Below, in pieces: positions 22,903-34,161 of a stretch of 64,000 nt of DNA. The number at the start of each line of letters is the position of its first letter. Within the stretch, counting starts at the first letter, position 1. Below the pieces are notes generated by a model. The model was given only the letters and a program-made list of their open reading frames with translations, made no database searches and had not been told where the DNA came from. Made by a program: the position numbers and the translations under genes. The stretch comes from Capra hircus. Lineage: Eukaryota; Chordata; Mammalia; Artiodactyla; Bovidae. The stretch is from NCBI RefSeq assembly GCF_001704415.2, contig NC_030822.1, positions 54,181,345 to 54,245,344 on the forward strand. Reading direction: 5' to 3'.

Positions 22903-23904
22903 CACAGACCCAGTTTCTGGGTTTTTAGTCTTATTAGACTAAAAAGTGCTCTGGGCTCCAGGTTGGGAGGGGGCCTCTGGACTGAGCTTTTATTTCCTTG
23001 GGGAAGGTCATTGAAAACCACTAGCCATGTCTAAGATCCTAGTGAGAGACTTAAGCACCTTGGCAGGGGTCATCAGGCGTCAGTGGGGAGGTGGAGTGTC
23101 CAAGAAGTGAGTGAGCAGGCTGCCACTGTCCTGTAGCTGGGACAGGTGATGAGCAGGGGCTGGGCAGTGGTGCAGGCAGAGGGCACAGAGAGGAGAGGAA
23201 GCTTGCTGGGTTCATCTCACATCTCAGGGCTTCCCAAGGCGGGACACAAGCTTCCTAGGAGTCAGACAAGAAAGGGCAGGTCTGTCCATAGCCAGCATCT
23301 CCCTGCCTGGTTGATGTAGCTGGCAGGGCTCTGTTCCTGTTGGGGGAGTGGATGCCCAGGCTGTCACTCGGGCCCCTCCCCTACTGCTCATTGGGACTGC
23401 CTCCCTGCCCTCCTCCCCCATGCTGCCCCATTGCCCACCGTCCCCCTCCTCCACTGACCACCTTCTAATGTGTGGAAACCTTTCCTGGGGCGCTGCTCAG
23501 CCAGGCAAAGCTGAGAACATCACACATCTGGAGAGCTATGCAGAGGAGAGATGGGCAGGGAAGATGCTATTTTCAGAGCTCATCCACATCTTCCCCCAAC
23601 CCTGTCTGGCTTTCCTGAAAGAGGAGGAACCATCATACCCACCCCAGCACCAGGGTACCAGGATGGACGGAAGGGAGAGGGGAGGGTAATGAAACTCAGC
23701 CTCAGACTCTCCCATCCACAGGAGCTTTGCACCTGTTTAAAAAAAAAAAAATCACAATCAAAAGCCCAGAGAAGCTGGGCCGGTCCTTTCTCCGGTCTCC
23801 AAGTTGGCCTGCTCTGGGCCATGCCACTCAGACAGGCATCTGTGCTGGCATTGAGGAAAAAGAGTCCCGTGGGAACTGGGGAGCGTTACCACTGGAGTCA
23901 GGCA

Positions 23905-24010
23905 GAGGCCGTGAACACAGCATCGCTTCCTCATCTGAGAGGTGGAAATAGTAATGCCTGTCTTGTGGGATTGTCTTGAGGACTGAAGAGACAGCAGCTA
24001 GCATGGGGCC
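23905..24010 (+). repeat. MIR SINE, 3' part
   Basis: 'cttcctcatctgagaggtgg' then 'gggattgtcttgaggactga' and 'cagctagcatgggg' match the MIR core and 3' region. Confidence 0.55.
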
Positions 24011-24249
24011 GTAGTTCCTCTCCCCCTTCTAACTGAAATAGCTCGTGTGGCAGTTTATAGTCCTGTGGGACTTGCAGGCTGAAATGTGTGTCTGTCAGTC
24101 AGCAGCATGTACTGAGTGCCAGTAATTCTGTAGCAGAGTCATGCTTCAGCCATGTGGTAGAAAAGAGAAAGAACCAGGAGACAGAGCATTGCCCTTGGAG
24201 CTGATAATGCAGCTGCAGTGAGAATATAGAGATGTACACACACTTGAGC

Positions 24250-24422
24250 GCGCGCACACACACACACACACACACGCAGGTACTTTCAGGACCATTACAA
24301 AGCACTCTCCAATCACATGTAATATACCACAAACTAAATTACGTGACAACTGAAAAAGGTATCCTAGGGAACGGATGGGTGACTCAAAGAAAGGAGGGGC
24401 GTGTGCGTGTGTGTGTGTGTGT
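24250..24422 (+). repeat. Paired (CA)n and (GT)n runs
   Basis: A CA run (24250-24276) and a GT run (24401-24422) lie about 125 bp apart on the same strand in opposite sense, so the two tracts are mutually complementary. Confidence 0.85.
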
Positions 24423-24444
24423 CTAAGTAGATCTTCTGCCTGCA

Positions 24445-24655
24445 TGGAGAATAGTAGAACAGAACAAGTTTCAAAGCAGAAGACTTGGGTTGACCAAGTG
24501 TCAGGGTTGTGTGATCTTTAGCAAGCTACTTAAGGTCTTTGTGCATCTCTATCTGTCAGTACAGACAGTGGCGCATAATCCAAGGTGGCTTCGAGGAATA
24601 CGTGAGCGTGAAGATTTATGTGCCCATGCCTAACACAGAGCCTGGCGCACGGGTC
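24445..24655 (+). repeat. MIR SINE
   Basis: 'gcagaagacttgggttgacc', 'gtgtgatctttagcaagcta' and 'cacagagcctggcgcac' follow the MIR order. The copy is degenerate. Confidence 0.55.
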
Positions 24656-26175
24656 CCCACGCTGTGACTCCTGTCCCTTCCCTCTCCCTCTTGCCCCAGA
24701 CCGCACCCTCCTGTGGCTGGAACATCTGTCCCTGACCCCCTTTCTTTGTCACAACTGTGTCTTTGCCAGGTTTTCTGCCATGTTGCTCATCATGGTAATT
24801 TTCCCAGGGAAATTACCACGTCTGCCCTTTCTAAGCCATCGTGCTCACGCTGACTTCTCCTGGCCCTAGGCAGCAGAGTAATAATACATGAATGCTGAAT
24901 GATAAATAGCACCGTCCACACAAATCTATCAGACAGCGCTGCGCAGATTTAAAAATGCAGACACCACATTTTGCCCCTGTTTTCCAAGCAAGGAGCAGGG
25001 ATGGGTTCTTTGAGGATGGCCCTGAAGGCAGCCTCATGGTGGGAGCCATCAGCCATCATGGGCTGAGCCAGCCCCATGCAGCATGGTGTTGTGTGGGAGT
25101 GGGGCTGCCAGAGGGTCTGGTGTTGGGATGTGGTGAGTGGTTGCAGTGATCCAGGAAACCCCTTCTTGGTGCAGTGGAGATCACCGCGGTGGGCTCAGAG
25201 CTGTGATGCAAGGAGGAAATCAGAGACGCAGGGTGGACTTGTTTCCCCAGCACAGGCAGCTGAATGCTCCAGATGTGGCTTTTGTCCAAACGCTCTCCCT
25301 TCTACAGTGAATGTGTCTCCTGAAATACCAAAGCCCCCAGGTCCCCTCCCAGCAAGCAGCCCACTGACTAGAAGGCACTGACATCTCCCCAGCCGCTTCC
25401 TTATTTTTTAAGAAGAATATTTTGCATCATAAACCCTTTGATGAAGAAAGGGAGAGAGAGCCCTTAATGAAATATGTTAATCTGGGTAAGCCAGGCTCAT
25501 ATGAAAGGGAATATTAAAAGAGACAATATTCACCAAAGCCAGCTCAGTACTCTGAGAGCTGAAAAGGAAAGGGAAGAAAATAGGGCCACTGATTTCAGCT
25601 ATTCAGGTCAGAGAGATGGCAGCGATCAAGTTTGGAAAATCAGCGAGAGACCTCCAAATTTGACTCTGATGCATGAGCCTGCAGGGGCTGTGGGGAGAGA
25701 GCTGTTTTGTGCCAACATCAAAGGGGATCTGGGAACACAAGAACAAATCCACCTGCAAATCACTGGCAATAGCAGAAAAAAGGGGGCCCCTCTCTGGGAC
25801 CCCCCAGTCTTCCTATGACTGGCAGCTAGAGAGGAGGCAAGCAAGGGGAAAGCAAAGGGTATTTACTGTGACTGCAAAATGTGGAGGAACCACAAGTCCA
25901 ACATCCAGGACCACAAAGTGGGCTCTGATCTAAAACCAACAGTAGGTTTTAAGTGCCCAGTGTGTGCCAAGTGGGTGAGATGGGCAAAGTTGTAGATAAG
26001 GTTCCTGCCTTCAGGGAGCTTCTCTGTGTGTAGACGGAAATAGAATCCAGGGGTGGGAAAAATGTATGAAGTGAGAGGAGAACATAGGATGGAGCCTTGA
26101 AGAACTTGAACCACAAGGTAAGAAAGATGTACCTGCAAAGTGAAAAGATAACCCAAGAAATTAGGAAAAGCTAGA

Positions 26176-26348
26176 AAGTGAAAGTCGCTCAGTTGCGTGT
26201 GATATACAGTCCATGGAGTTTCTCCAGGCCAAAATACTAGAGTGGGTAGCCGTTCTCTTCTCCAGCAGATCTTCCCAAACCAGGAATCGAACCAGAGTCT
26301 CCTGCATTTCAGGTGGATTCTTTACCAGCTGAGCTACCAGGGACTCCC
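26176..26348 (-). mobile_element. Bov-tA SINE with 14-bp target-site duplication
   Basis: Reverse-strand copy ('gtgaaagtcgctcagttgcg' to 'accagctgagctaccaggga') flanked by taggaaaagctaga at 26162-26175 and 26349-26362. It has an internal deletion relative to full-length copies. Confidence 0.93.
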
Positions 26349-28295
26349 TAGGAAAAGCTAGAGACAGTTTTAATAGGCACTCAAGAGAAGAGTGTTTGGG
26401 GAAGGGACAGGTTTAAGTGTTGAACATACCTGGAAGGCCAAGTGAGAAATCGGACTTGATGACATCAGCGTCACCTGTACAATGGAGATATGGTGCTGAC
26501 GTCATGGAAAGGTATGAGGAGTAAATGGTGTCATCACTGCACCTGGCGCATCACAAGTGCTTGGTAAATATTAGCACCTCTTTTTTTAGCCCCTTAGTTT
26601 TCAGGCACATCATTTGGGTCTCCTTCCTCTGCCTGCACTCATCAAAAATGAATGCACTGACTCATGATCGCTGTCCCTCTCCTATAAACATGGGCAAATC
26701 AAATATGATGTGTGAGCTGGCACCAGTTCCCAGGATGCCACAGAGAGAAGTGGACACCTGTCTCCGCATTACTAACCCATTTCCTCCCAAACCAAAGTGG
26801 TATCCTCGGCAAGAAGGCGTCTGCATGTTTGAGACTCTGGCTTAACCTCCCATCCCCAGTGACTTTTGGGCAGTTGGGGTGTTTTGAAAAGACAAGGAGA
26901 ATAAACAGTTTTTCTGAGCATCCACAGTCTGCCATTTGTGACTTTGGCTCATGAAACCAAAGAATTAAATGCAAAACTGCAGATGGGGAACTGGGCCAGT
27001 GCTCTTCACAGATGCCAAGCTGGTGTGGCTGAAAGAGATGTTTCGAAAAGCATCAAGACCTCAATTAGCCAGAACCTGGGGGATGGGATAGTCTCTTTGG
27101 GTGAACTGATCCCCCTGGTTTACCAGGCATTAGCTTAAAAAAGAGTCTTCCTAAAAAATTCTGGAATATGCCATCCTCCTTCCCTGATTCAGGGATTAGA
27201 CTGTAGTGAATATAATTTAATCTTTTCTACTGACAATTTTCAGAATCCTCTACTGTGGATTTAAAAGACATGGAAAATTAGACTGAATAGTCACATCAGG
27301 ACGTGCCCTGGGAAGATTTTTAAGCCCCACTATCAGCTAGTTTCCTTTTGCTTTGCCTTTTTTTGTCTTTTCAAAGCAAAGTGCCAATCATGTAATCTGG
27401 TTATGAATTCTGGGTTTGGAAGGTACTAGCTGACACATTGCTGTACCTGCAACCCCTTCCATTTCTCTCTGGAATCCCCTGGTAGGTGCACAGGAAAAAA
27501 TGCATTGAATGAATGAATGGGTTCCTCTGGAGATGCAGAATGTTTCCTGTCACAGTATCCCTGAGTGGTATTTATCGGGTAGCTTTCACATTCTACAATT
27601 TCGCTAAACATTAGCCCTGGAATGGGCTGCCAGTCCCCCTGGATGAATTGGGAACATGCTCATCGCTTTGTTGGCTTCTGACTCTAGAGATTCAGAGACC
27701 ATTCTCTTGCTGGTGAGAGAGGAAGGGGTTTGCCTAGGGACTCTGCGACTTGGTTTATTCCCCTCAACAGCCTAGGTTCAAGACCACCACCACACAAATG
27801 CATGGGGAAAAGAAATACCAAAGCACACACAGAGGAGGAGAAAGGGGGATAAGACCTGGCTTCCCCACCTGCACTGGAATCGTGGGTGGAGGGGGCGTCT
27901 CACAGTTACAACACATCACTGATGTGGTGTGAGAGACCAGGAAAAGGGCATTGGCCAATGAGACCCTAAGAGATAGCAAGCATTGGTGGCCTTGGAAGGG
28001 GCCATAGGAGACATCTCACCTGAGGTCTGAGTTTACCAGGCGGCCCTGGGTAGAGAAGCGTTAAGCTTCCTGATTCCCCAAGCAGTGGACTTCCTGTTCC
28101 CATCCTCAGGTATCCCTTGATCTCTTGAACTTCATGGAACAGAACAGTTCTCTCTGAAATTCTCTTGCTGCCGTCTCTGTAAACAGGACCTCTCTGGGCA
28201 TCTAGGTTGAGATTAGGATGTTGCTGCTGCTTGAGGCTGGAGAGGGGTCCTGGAGTTTGTCTGGCTGAGGTTAGAAGTGGGTGTCCTCTCTCCAG

Positions 28296-28463
28296 ATTCC
28301 TGGGACTTCAAGCAGTCCACACGCAACATCTCCCCAACCATCAACCAGGCCAACATCGTGGACTTGCATCCGGCCTCCGTGTACAGCATCCGCATGTACT
28401 CCTTCAACAAGATTGGCCGCAGCGAGCCGAGCAAGGAGCTCACCATCAGCACTGAGGAGGCTG
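28296..28463 (+). CDS. DSCAML1: DSCAML1 exon: FNIII-1, second part
   Basis: 168-nt exon, phase 1-1, with acceptor ctctctccag and donor gctg|gtgagc. It encodes DSWDFKQSTRNISPTINQ, then ANIVDLHPASVYSIRMYS and FNKIGRSEPSKELTISTEEA. This finishes FNIII-1, with the characteristic L...Y.hRh pattern of strand F and the G-S-x-x-S stretch before strand G. NIS is a potential N-glycan site. The first codon (Asp) is split with the previous exon. Confidence 0.95.
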
Positions 28464-29644
28464 GTGAGCACCTCGCCCTGTCAGCCCTGCCCATGGGCTC
28501 GGAGATCAGGGACATCTGGGGCCCTCACCCACCCTGTCCATTGGCAGCGGATTTGCAATTAGAAGAGGAGAGGGGGGAGATTCCAAGGTGTGTGTTTGTG
28601 TCTCCCTGTGGATCAGGAGACTCTTATGCCTGACCTTTTCCAAATGGGGTTCTAGACGCAATGCTCTCAGGAGCTGTCCGTGGTTCTGCTTCCACTCCAC
28701 TGGCCCCAGCCTGTCTGGCAAGGACAGATCTGCAAAGGATGGGGGTACCAGTGCCCTGGATTATCTCCTGTGACTTTTGTCATGAAGTTTTCCTGAAAAT
28801 TTAAGAGAGATTTCCCTTATTGTCATTGCAAAATAGAAATTAATACCAAAAAGTACATATACCTGTGCAGTTTACACATAATAATAAAGCAAAAACTGGT
28901 ATAACCAACACTCATTATCACTTCCCAGAGGCCCTCTATATACCTCTTCTCAACCACAACCCCATCCTTCCCCCTGAAGTAACAAATATCCCAGCTTCCT
29001 TGTTTTCTTTTTCATACATTTCACTAGTATATGTACATATAGCCATACAGTTTAGTTTTGCCTGTTCTAATAGAATGTACGCATGAAATAATACTTCATA
29101 TATTCTCTTGTGTTTTCCTTGTTGTAGTCTAGATTCTTTTTGTGAGCTTCAGTATAGCTGCATGATTTGGCTATTTTCATTCCCCATCCAAGGAATAGAA
29201 ACAGTTGTAGAATTACAGACTTATCAGATGGACAAACTTCTCCCTTTAACTGAAAGGGGAAAAAAAAAAAAGCCAAAATGTTTTCCAAAGTGTTGTACCA
29301 ACTTTCTCTCCCATGGTTAGTGTATAAGAGTTCCTGCCACTTCATATTTTGGTCTGCACTTTGTACTATCAAACTTTAAAAAAAATTTTGCCAACCTGCT
29401 GAATGTGGAGTCATACTTAATAGTCATTATTTGCTATGTTTTCAGCAAATTATGGAGAATGAGTAGGAAATTTAAACCCTATGATCATCTCAAGAGGGAC
29501 TCAAACAGAAGTTCTCTGCTGCCTTAGACAAGCTTTTCCTTTCTCTGCAGCAGCCCTCCAGCTCAAGGATGGGACCGAGGGCATAGGGCTCTTTTCTTCC
29601 AAGACGTGACTCATAACATTGTTTCTCCTGACCCCCGCCCCCAG
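28464..29644 (+). other. Intron FNIII-1/FNIII-2 (1.2 kb)
   Basis: No exon. From about 28830 to 29440 the AT-rich sequence reads like the 3' part of an old L1 element in + orientation. Its order of motifs, including 'ccaaagtgttgtaccaact' near 29290, is typical of L1M copies. The remainder is unique sequence. Confidence 0.6.
28830..29440 (+). repeat. Old L1 3' fragment
   Basis: AT-rich sequence with 'tgtacatatagccatacagt', 'gcatgatttggctattttca' and 'accaactttctctcccatgg' in the order seen in L1M 3' regions. Confidence 0.5.
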
Positions 29645-29715
29645 CTCCTGATGGGCCTCCCATGGATGTAACCTTGCAGCCAGTGACCTCACAGAGCATC
29701 CAAGTGACCTGGAAG
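29645..29715 (+). CDS. DSCAML1: DSCAML1 exon: FNIII-2, first part (71 nt)
   Basis: Short exon, phase 1 in and phase 0 out, with acceptor ccgcccccag and donor tggaag|gtaagc. It encodes APDGPPMDVTLQPVTSQS then IQVTWK: strands A and B of FNIII-2 up to the conserved tryptophan. It is too short to stand out as an open frame. It was found because it completes the alanine codon left by the previous exon and continues the known DSCAML1 sequence. Confidence 0.93.
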
Positions 29716-30947
29716 GTAAGCAAAGTCAAAAGCATTTCCCCTAAATGCCTCTCTCCCCTCCCCATCCTTAATCTTCAAATGAAGCCCCAACAGACTTGCT
29801 AGTGTCTGGTGTCTTGCAATGCCCATGACTGTTTATTGCTAAATACATGAGGTTGAAGGAGTGGAAAGAGAGGAGGATAGAGGAACTGGTCCCCCACCGA
29901 TCCCCACTCCCTTCTCCACCATGGCTTTCTGATGGAGGCCTGTGCTTGGAGTGGGATGAAGAATTTGTCAGTGCCAAGGAGAGAAGATGATTCTTTCACC
30001 ATGCTGGTCTGTCCTACAAACCCCACAGGTTGTAATATATCTAGAGCTGGAATTGATTTTGTGTACATTTCAAAGGGGCTCTATGGATAACAGGAGATGA
30101 AATGACAGGGTCTCACCCTTGTCTTGGCCCTGTGACTAGAGCTGGGAAGTAGGGTGAAACCATACCCTATGTTCTCATGGTCAAGACTTCAACAGGGAGC
30201 TTGGTCTTTTCTTGATTTCCTCCTCTGCAAAATCAGGATGAAAAAATAACTGCCCTCCCTAACTCTGGGGGAGGCGGAGCGTAGAGAAAACAATCCATTA
30301 CGCGCCACAGCCATTTCTAAGGGGAAGAAACTTGCAGATCTAGAAAGTATCCGAAGACTGTCACTGATGGGAAATATTAGAGGCAGTTCCACAGCAGGGC
30401 AGAGGAACAGCATAACCTTGAGCATGACCGAGGAATGCTTTCCTGGGAAACCCTGGCCTCATCACCACATCCCTGGCATGGGCGCAGAAGGGCTGCCCAT
30501 TCTGATGGCTTCCTGCTGCATTTTCCAGTGTTGGGGTGTTTTCTTGCACTAACTTATCTGTTCCTGTGGAATGGACAGAAGAGATATTTCTCCTTCCTAT
30601 CAGAGGAGGCCATGCAAGGTGACCGCCGTGGTCATCCAAGCCATGCCAGGTGCAGAGCTTCACTGCACATAGTCTGGAGCCATATCGCCCACAGAAGCCC
30701 CCTGTCCAGAGGTCAGGAACACAGTTTCCTGAGGCCCATTCATGCTCTTCTTCTTGAACGGCAGGGTTTAGGGGGCTGCCTCATCTACATCTGGGCTCTG
30801 AGGCCAAGGTTATTTTCTGACTCTAACTCCTGGTAGAAAAAGTCCAGGCACTTTAGTCCTCCTCCTGGTCCCTTCATAAAGGTAGGCTTGAGAGTCAGAG
30901 AGATTCAAAAGGGTCTAGTAGTATTTTCCCTAAAAAAGACTGTATGT

Positions 30948-31091
30948 TTGGGACCTCCTTGGTGGTCCAGGGGTTAAGACGTCACACCTCCACTGCAAGG
31001 GATCCGGGTTCAGTCCGTGATCAGGGAACTAAGATCCCACATGCTGTGTGATGTGGCCAAAAAATTAAACAATTCTTTTAAAAAACAAGGG
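30948..31091 (+). mobile_element. CHR-2-type SINE with target-site duplication
   Basis: 'cttggtggtccaggggttaa', 'ggttcagtccgtgatcaggg' and an A-rich tail. It is flanked by 16-bp near-identical sequences aaaaaagactgtatgt (30932-30947) and aaaaaagactatatgt (31092-31107), differing at one base. Confidence 0.88.
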
Positions 31092-31116
31092 AAAAAAGAC
31101 TATATGTCTTGGCATG

Positions 31117-31248
31117 CACACACACAAACACACACAGACACACACACACACAGATACACACATACAGAGACACACACACAGACACACACACAGACACACA
31201 CACTCACACACACATACACACACACACGCACACACGCACACGCACATG
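31117..31248 (+). repeat. Compound (CA)n microsatellite
   Basis: About 130 bp of CA repeat broken by caga, cata, cacgca and cactca variants. It lies just 3' of the CHR-2 SINE and its target duplication. Confidence 0.95.
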
Positions 31249-31912
31249 CGGCGGCAGAGCCTGGTTCCTTCCCGCCCCAGAGAAATAACCAGGACAAAAG
31301 TGGGACAGAGGCTGGGCAGTTGGTCCTCCCTGGGTACCAGCCTTCCTGGTAGATAGATACCTGGAGCCCTGGTTCCCTCCAGGTTCAGATCTGGTTGCCA
31401 GAGCTTCCCTCAGAAACTGGGAGTGAAGCCTGGAGTCTAGACCCCGAGTCTTATCTGCATCCTGACTCTGCATCCGTTTCCTAAGAATACTCCAAGGAAG
31501 CCTGGAGGAGGAGGTGGGAATGAATAAGTGTGTAAACCTCTGAGACATTTGGCTACAAAGCTCCAACCCGGAGGTCGATAAAAATTTAGAATCAGATTTA
31601 TTTCTCCAAAGTCTCATAATGAAAAATAAAATTGATTAGAAAGTTAGAACTTCAGAATGAACCAGCCTATCAATAAATTTGGGAGCTGACTTCTCAAGGG
31701 AATTTTTTTTAACACCAAGAAACAGATTAATGAAAAATAAAGATTCACTTGAAAGATAAGTCACTTCATTTTAAGACTCTTTCCTTGAGATGGATCACCA
31801 CTGCTTTATGACATAAATTTGCAATCAGCTCTATTGATTTCTTAATGCTTCAGAGAAATATTGTTAAGATTGATTTAAATCCTGAGTATGCCTGTTTAAG
31901 GGGGTGGGGCCA

Positions 31913-31947
31913 TACAGGGAGAAGGGAGAGAGAGGGAGGGAGGGAAG
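31913..31947 (+). repeat. (GGGA)n purine run
   Basis: 'gggagaagggagagagaggg' followed by two further aggg units: a 35-bp polypurine stretch. Confidence 0.85.
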
Positions 31948-32229
31948 ATATGTCAAGATTTGTAAAAATGTGTGAATATCTATATGTATGTAGCAAGGTA
32001 TGCCTGAATGCCTACCCAAGGCCTCTGCCAGTATATGTTGATGTGAATATTATGGTACAGGCAGCTCTAGGTGTGTAGGTGTGTGTCTTTGTGCACTGCT
32101 GTATACATCACTGTATATATCTGTATATTGCACAGATGTGTAATAGAGTATATGTCAGTGTGAGGACAAGAACACTCTGAAGATATGTTTGTGTCTATAA
32201 TAAGTGCCTGAATGTGTGAGTGTGTAGAT

Positions 32230-32438
32230 TATCTGTTGTTTAATCACTAAATCGTGTCTGACTTTGTGAACCAATGGACTGTAGCCTGCCAGGCTCTTCG
32301 GTCCATGGGATCTCCCTGGCAAGAATACTGGAGGGGGTTGCCATTTCCTTCTCCAGGGGAATCTTCCCCACCAGGGATTGAACCCTCCTCTCCTGCACTG
32401 GCAAGTGGATTCTTTACCACTTAGCCACCTGGGAAGCC
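32230..32438 (-). mobile_element. Bov-tA SINE
   Basis: Reverse-strand copy ('gttgtttaatcactaaatcg' to 'accacttagccacctgggaa'). It is flanked by tgagtgtgtagat (32217-32229) and tgagtgtatagat (32439-32451), a 13-bp duplication with one change. Confidence 0.9.
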
Positions 32439-33339
32439 TGAGTGTATAGATACAACACCCACATTCAGAAATTCTCCCTCTTACCAACTAGCAAACAGGA
32501 CTGTCCAAGTGCAGAGAGAAACATTATTCAGGCATCAGCAAAAAGTCAAGTCAATTAAATACACACACACCTAGTTAGTGAGTTCAAAACAATTAAGTTA
32601 AATTTAAAACTTCATTATATGAGTTAACAGTGAGCTGAAAAATGCAGTTCATTTAAAACATTCATTGAGTTTTTAAAAATGAGCTGTTTTACTAACTTAA
32701 TTGTTTTTGATCACACTATTTTTTAGTACCGTAAAAGGTGGGCTTTTAAATTAACTGCATCGTCTTTAAAACCCTGATTCAAGCTGTTTTTCTATGTACT
32801 GGTGTGTGTGCTCTCTCTCAGTATATAGATGGGCATGTCCCCTCTTTAAAGGAGCCGGTTTCTATTTGTGAGTCTGTATGTTTCTGGCCGTGGGTAGGTG
32901 TGTACTGGGATGTTTGCTTTGATGGGTCTGGATGTGTGTGTGCATGGTTCCAGATGTAAGGGGACGTATCAAGATCCTCTGTGTGTGTGTGCGATCATAT
33001 GCAAGAATGTCTGTGTCTGTTTCCCTGTTGATGTTTTCTCTTTCAGAACACCTGTGTGTGTGGCTGGTTGTGTATCAGGGTTCCTGCTGGGGGTGAGAGT
33101 GTATTTTCCACCCCAAGACTAACGCCAGTGGAGTCTTCTCCCTTGGCCTACCCCCTTGGGATCAGCCCTTCATTCCCGCAGAGCTCCGAGGTCCCCCCGT
33201 CACCCTCCTTGTCACTCCATCTCTGTCCATCCGGAAGCCGGCTTCAGGCCTGGGCTCTCCACGCACCCCAGCCGCTGGCCAGGATGTCAAGGGCAGTCCC
33301 GTTCCAAGAGGGGCTGGGCTCGCATCACAGTCAAGGACT

Positions 33340-33790
33340 CTTTTATTTTTTAACTTGTGGTACCATACCATTTTATGTACATAAAACGGATCATTTTAAC
33401 CATGCTCATAGGTAGAGGTCAATGGCATTGTACACTTACAGCGTTGAGCAGCCGTCACCACTGTCCATCTCTAGAACTTTCTCATGATCCCAAACAGAAA
33501 CTCTGCTGGCCCAGCCATCCTAGCCCCCAGTAACCTCTGTCTTACTTTCTGTTTCTGTAAATTTGGGAACTCTGGGCACCTCAGAGAAGCGTCATGCAGT
33601 ATTGCTCCTTTTGTGTCTGGTTTATGTCACTTAATGTATTTTCTAGGTTCATCCATGCTGTAGAGTTTATCAAAGTTTCATTCCTTTTTAAGGGCAAATA
33701 ATATCACGTTGCATGTATGGACCACATCGTCCGTATCCATTCACCTGTCTGTGCACACTTGGGTTGCTTTTCCTTTGGCCTTGACTTTGG
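33340..33790 (+). repeat. Old L1 3' fragment
   Basis: 'aacggatcattttaaccatg', 'cagccgtcaccactgtccat', 'ccttttgtgtctggtttatg' and 'cacttgggttgcttttcctt' follow the L1M 3' order closely. Confidence 0.75.
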
Positions 33791-33920
33791 GTGAGATGGG
33801 AGCCTTGGAAGGCTTGGGAGCAAGTGAGTGACATGCCCTGCCTTTGGGTTTAAGAGCATCCCCTCAGAATGTCACTGTGTCTTGGTCTCCCCGCACCGCC
33901 CTCCCACCCCACACTCACAG

Positions 33921-34161
33921 GCACCCAAGAAGGAGCTGCAGAATGGCGTCATCCGCGGCTACCAGATCGGCTACAGAGAAAACAGCCCGGGCAGCAACGG
34001 GCAGTACAGCATCGTGGAGATGAAGGCCACCGGGGACAGCGAGGTCTACACCCTGGACAACCTCAAGAAGTTCGCCCAATATGGCGTGGTGGTCCAGGCC
34101 TTCAATCGGGCTGGCACGGGGCCCTCATCCAGCGAGATCAATGCCACCACCTTGGAGGACG
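33921..34161 (+). CDS. DSCAML1: DSCAML1 exon: FNIII-2, second part
   Basis: 241-nt exon, phase 0 in and phase 1 out, with acceptor cactcacag and donor gacg|gtgagg. It encodes APKKELQNGVIRGYQIGY, RENSPGSNGQYSIVEMKA, the strand E-F segment VYTLDNLKKFAQYGVVVQ and AFNRAGTGPSSSEINATT, ending in LED. This is the body of FNIII-2 with its C-strand GYQIGY, its tyrosine corner (FAQYGVVV) and the G-S-S-S turn. NAT is a potential N-glycan site. Confidence 0.95.

Larger units (their letters stand above)
21294..28295 (+). other. Intron between the FNIII-1 exons (7.0 kb)
   Basis: No exon is recognised here. Contents: unremarkable sequence at 21.3-22.7 kb; a Bov-tA SINE at 22708-22902; a MIR remnant near 23.9-24.0 kb; short CA and GT runs near 24250-24276 and 24401-24422; a MIR remnant at about 24445-24655; a short palindrome at 24793-24818; a Bov-tA at 26176-26348 with clear target-site duplications; and a MIR 3' end near 26.5 kb. 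The stretches 24.9-26.1 kb and 26.6-28.2 kb hold nothing I can name. Confidence 0.8.
29716..33920 (+). other. Intron between the FNIII-2 exons (4.2 kb)
   Basis: No exon. 29.8-30.9 kb has no recognisable repeat. It is followed by a CHR-2 SINE (30948-31091), a compound CA microsatellite (31117-31248), an AT-rich unique block (31560-31890), a GGGA purine run (31913-31947), a Bov-tA (32230-32438), an AT-rich block with inverted and direct repeats (32586-32707), TG-rich sequence near 32.8-33.1 kb, and an old L1 3' fragment (33340-33790) ending about 130 bp before the next exon. Confidence 0.75.
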
